The notes under the pieces are model-generated. The model worked only from the letters and a program-made list of their open reading frames with translations, made no database searches and was not told the DNA's origin. A DNA stretch of 64,000 bases from Pelagicoccus albus (lineage in GTDB: Bacteria; Verrucomicrobiota; Verrucomicrobiia; Opitutales; Opitutaceae), in NCBI RefSeq assembly GCF_014230145.1, contig NZ_JACHVC010000012.1, forward strand, positions 1,307,001 to 1,371,000. The letters run 5' to 3'. Each line of letters starts with the position of its first letter. Positions within the stretch are counted from its first letter, which is position 1. Shown in pieces: positions 62,760 through 64,000 of the stretch. Made by a program: the position numbers and the translations under genes.

Positions 62760-64000
62760 TCATTTATACACACTAACCTCTTTTATTCGAATCAGATAGA
62801 ATCGCAACAAAGTGAGGCAGATAAAGATATTCAGTAGGTAGGGGATTGTGATCGATCCGAACAGTAAAGTTCCGAGACCGTAGTGGTCTGAGAGTGTACC
62901 TATGAGTGTAGAGAAACCTGCGAGGCTGAGTCCTTGGCACAGGGATGACATGATGGCAAAACTTGCACTACGTAGTTGAGGAGGGATTACGTTGGCTAGC
63001 ATTGGGAGAATGCACCCGGCGAAGCCGATCGGGAATACTGCGCTGCTGGCGATGGCGACTGCCCAGTCTGCATAGATGTTACTCCAGATCGGAAGGAATT
63101 GCATCGCGGTGAGCAGGACGAATGCGATCGTGTAGGCGATCATCAAATACAAACGTCCGGCAAATGGCCAACGTTCTTCCATTCTGTCTCCCAAGAATCC
63201 ACCCGCGAGGGAACCTACAATCATGAAGATTTTCATTACTCCGATCAGAAAAGCCGCTGACTGTATGGAGTGTCCCCGTTCCTCGGAGAGGAAGGTGGGT
63301 AGGAAAACTGGGATCAGCATCCCTGTAGCGAAAATGTGGATAAGCGTGAAGAGAATGAAATGAGGAGTGAGTGCGAGCCGCCCAAACTCACCCCACTTGA
63401 AGGGAGCAGACTCGAGTTTCATCTCCCGCTCGATGGAGCCGAGTCTAATGGCCAGGCTAATTGCTAGGATCGCCTCCAGTGCACCGAAGCTCAGCAAAGC
63501 GTAGCGCCAGCCATCTGATAGGCCACCGAACCATCCTATTGCTGCTACGAGCCCGCCGCCGGCAAGACCACGTAAGGCTCTGACTGCTCCGAAGGCTTTT
63601 CCGCGGTCCTTCGGGTCAAACAGTATGGAGGAAAGGGTGAAGGTGAGCGGCTCAGCCGCTACAGCAAAGAGAACACTTACCGCATAAAGCGTAATAAGCT
63701 GAGACTCGTTTTGGGAGAAGCCAGTCGCGACCATGGCGGAACTGCTGGCTAGAAAGGTGATTAGCAAGATCTTCTTTTGTCCGAACTTGTCGGCGCTGAA
63801 TCCCCAGATCGTGCCAAAGGTGGCTCGAGCCAAAAGGTAGATGGATGAGAATGTTCCCAGCTGTCGATTGCTTAACTCGAAGTCCTCTTTGAGGAGAGGA
63901 AATAGGGTGGTGAGGACTCCGATTTGTGAAAACGCTAGCGAGTACAATGCCGATACCAGAACGATGGCTAGCCATTTAGCGGAAGCAGAATTGGAGGTAT
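62760..64000 (-). CDS. MFS transporter, 5' end cut by the window edge
   Basis: The frame runs to the right edge with no stop and includes the first membrane span upstream of the apparent start at 63947, so the gene begins outside the window. Visible are about eleven spans and the MFS loop GFSADKFGQKKILLITFLAS between spans 2 and 3, plus GRLYLMIAYTIAFVLLTAM. It resembles general sugar/organic-acid or metabolite MFS carriers; the substrate cannot be told from the sequence. Confidence 0.88.
   Translation of the reverse strand, partial: TSNSASAKWLAIVLVSALYSLAFSQIGVLTTLFPLLKEDFELSNRQLGTFSSIYLLARATFGTIWGFSADKFGQKKILLITFLASSSAMVATGFSQNESQLITLYAVSVLFAVAAEPLTFTLSSILFDPKDRGKAFGAVRALRGLAGGGLVAAIGWFGGLSDGWRYALLSFGALEAILAISLAIRLGSIEREMKLESAPFKWGEFGRLALTPHFILFTLIHIFATGMLIPVFLPTFLSEERGHSIQSAAFLIGVMKIFMIVGSLAGGFLGDRMEERWPFAGRLYLMIAYTIAFVLLTAMQFLPIWSNIYADWAVAIASSAVFPIGFAGCILPMLANVIPPQLRSASFAIMSSLCQGLSLAGFSTLIGTLSDHYGLGTLLFGSITIPYLLNIFICLTLLRFYLIRIKEVSVYK

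Overview
The window reads as an ordinary chromosomal stretch of a free-living, heterotrophic Gram-negative bacterium. It is densely coded on both strands, has moderate GC by eye, and many genes carry signal peptides or a lipobox. A DUF1573 protein, a GH9 cellulase-type enzyme, a sulfotransferase, an NhaC-type sodium/proton antiporter, two PPi-type phosphofructokinases and a one-subunit glycyl-tRNA synthetase together point to a marine Verrucomicrobiota lineage (Opitutae-like). This is an inference from gene content only. I saw no rRNA, tRNA, CRISPR array, prophage or insertion sequence.

Layout. 1-0.6 kb: 5' part of gmd (GDP-mannose 4,6-dehydratase), running off the left edge. 0.7-6.2 kb: a large exported helical protein, a GNAT-like enzyme, and a three-gene run of exported proteins (S41 protease, LolA-like protein, DUF4399 protein). 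6.4-12.8 kb: a fused TIGR03546/TIGR03545-type membrane protein, a flavin reductase, tex and an exported protein. 13.2-18.0 kb: a purple-acid-phosphatase-like enzyme and a large hybrid histidine kinase. 18.3-26.2 kb: two phosphofructokinases flank a sensory/pilus operon (hybrid kinase, CheY-like regulator, 64-aa protein, PilB/GspE ATPase) and glyS. 26.4-34.3 kb: antiporter, xdhC and mocA-like genes, gnd, then a molybdenum-cofactor operon (moeA-moaC-moaD-moaE). 34.7-47.1 kb: an HDOD protein, a sugar isomerase/oxidoreductase pair, and a surface-glycan locus (two large GT-C-like membrane proteins, GT2, polysaccharide pyruvyl transferase, GtrA, FrhB-like protein, sulfotransferase). 47.4-58.7 kb: central metabolism and RNA genes (purB, rph, sucCD, ppc, TrmH-family methyltransferase) with small accessory proteins. 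58.7-64 kb: a GH9 enzyme, an acyltransferase and an MFS transporter running off the right edge.

How it fits together. sucCD, ppc, gnd and the two PFKs cover central carbon flow. gmd, the glycan locus, the sulfotransferase and the acyltransferase suggest a decorated (pyruvylated, possibly sulfated or acylated) surface polysaccharide. xdhC/mocA and the moe/moa genes jointly make and insert molybdenum cofactor. Most transcription units end in clear hairpin terminators, several of them bidirectional between convergent genes.

The most notable signals are: a second phosphofructokinase whose active-site motifs have lost their usual acidic residues; a beta-rich domain with a shared signature, found in tandem at the C-terminus of one GT-C-like protein and once in its neighbour; a pilus ATPase operon led by a kinase/regulator pair; a fusion of two proteins normally encoded as a gene pair; and REP-like palindromes.
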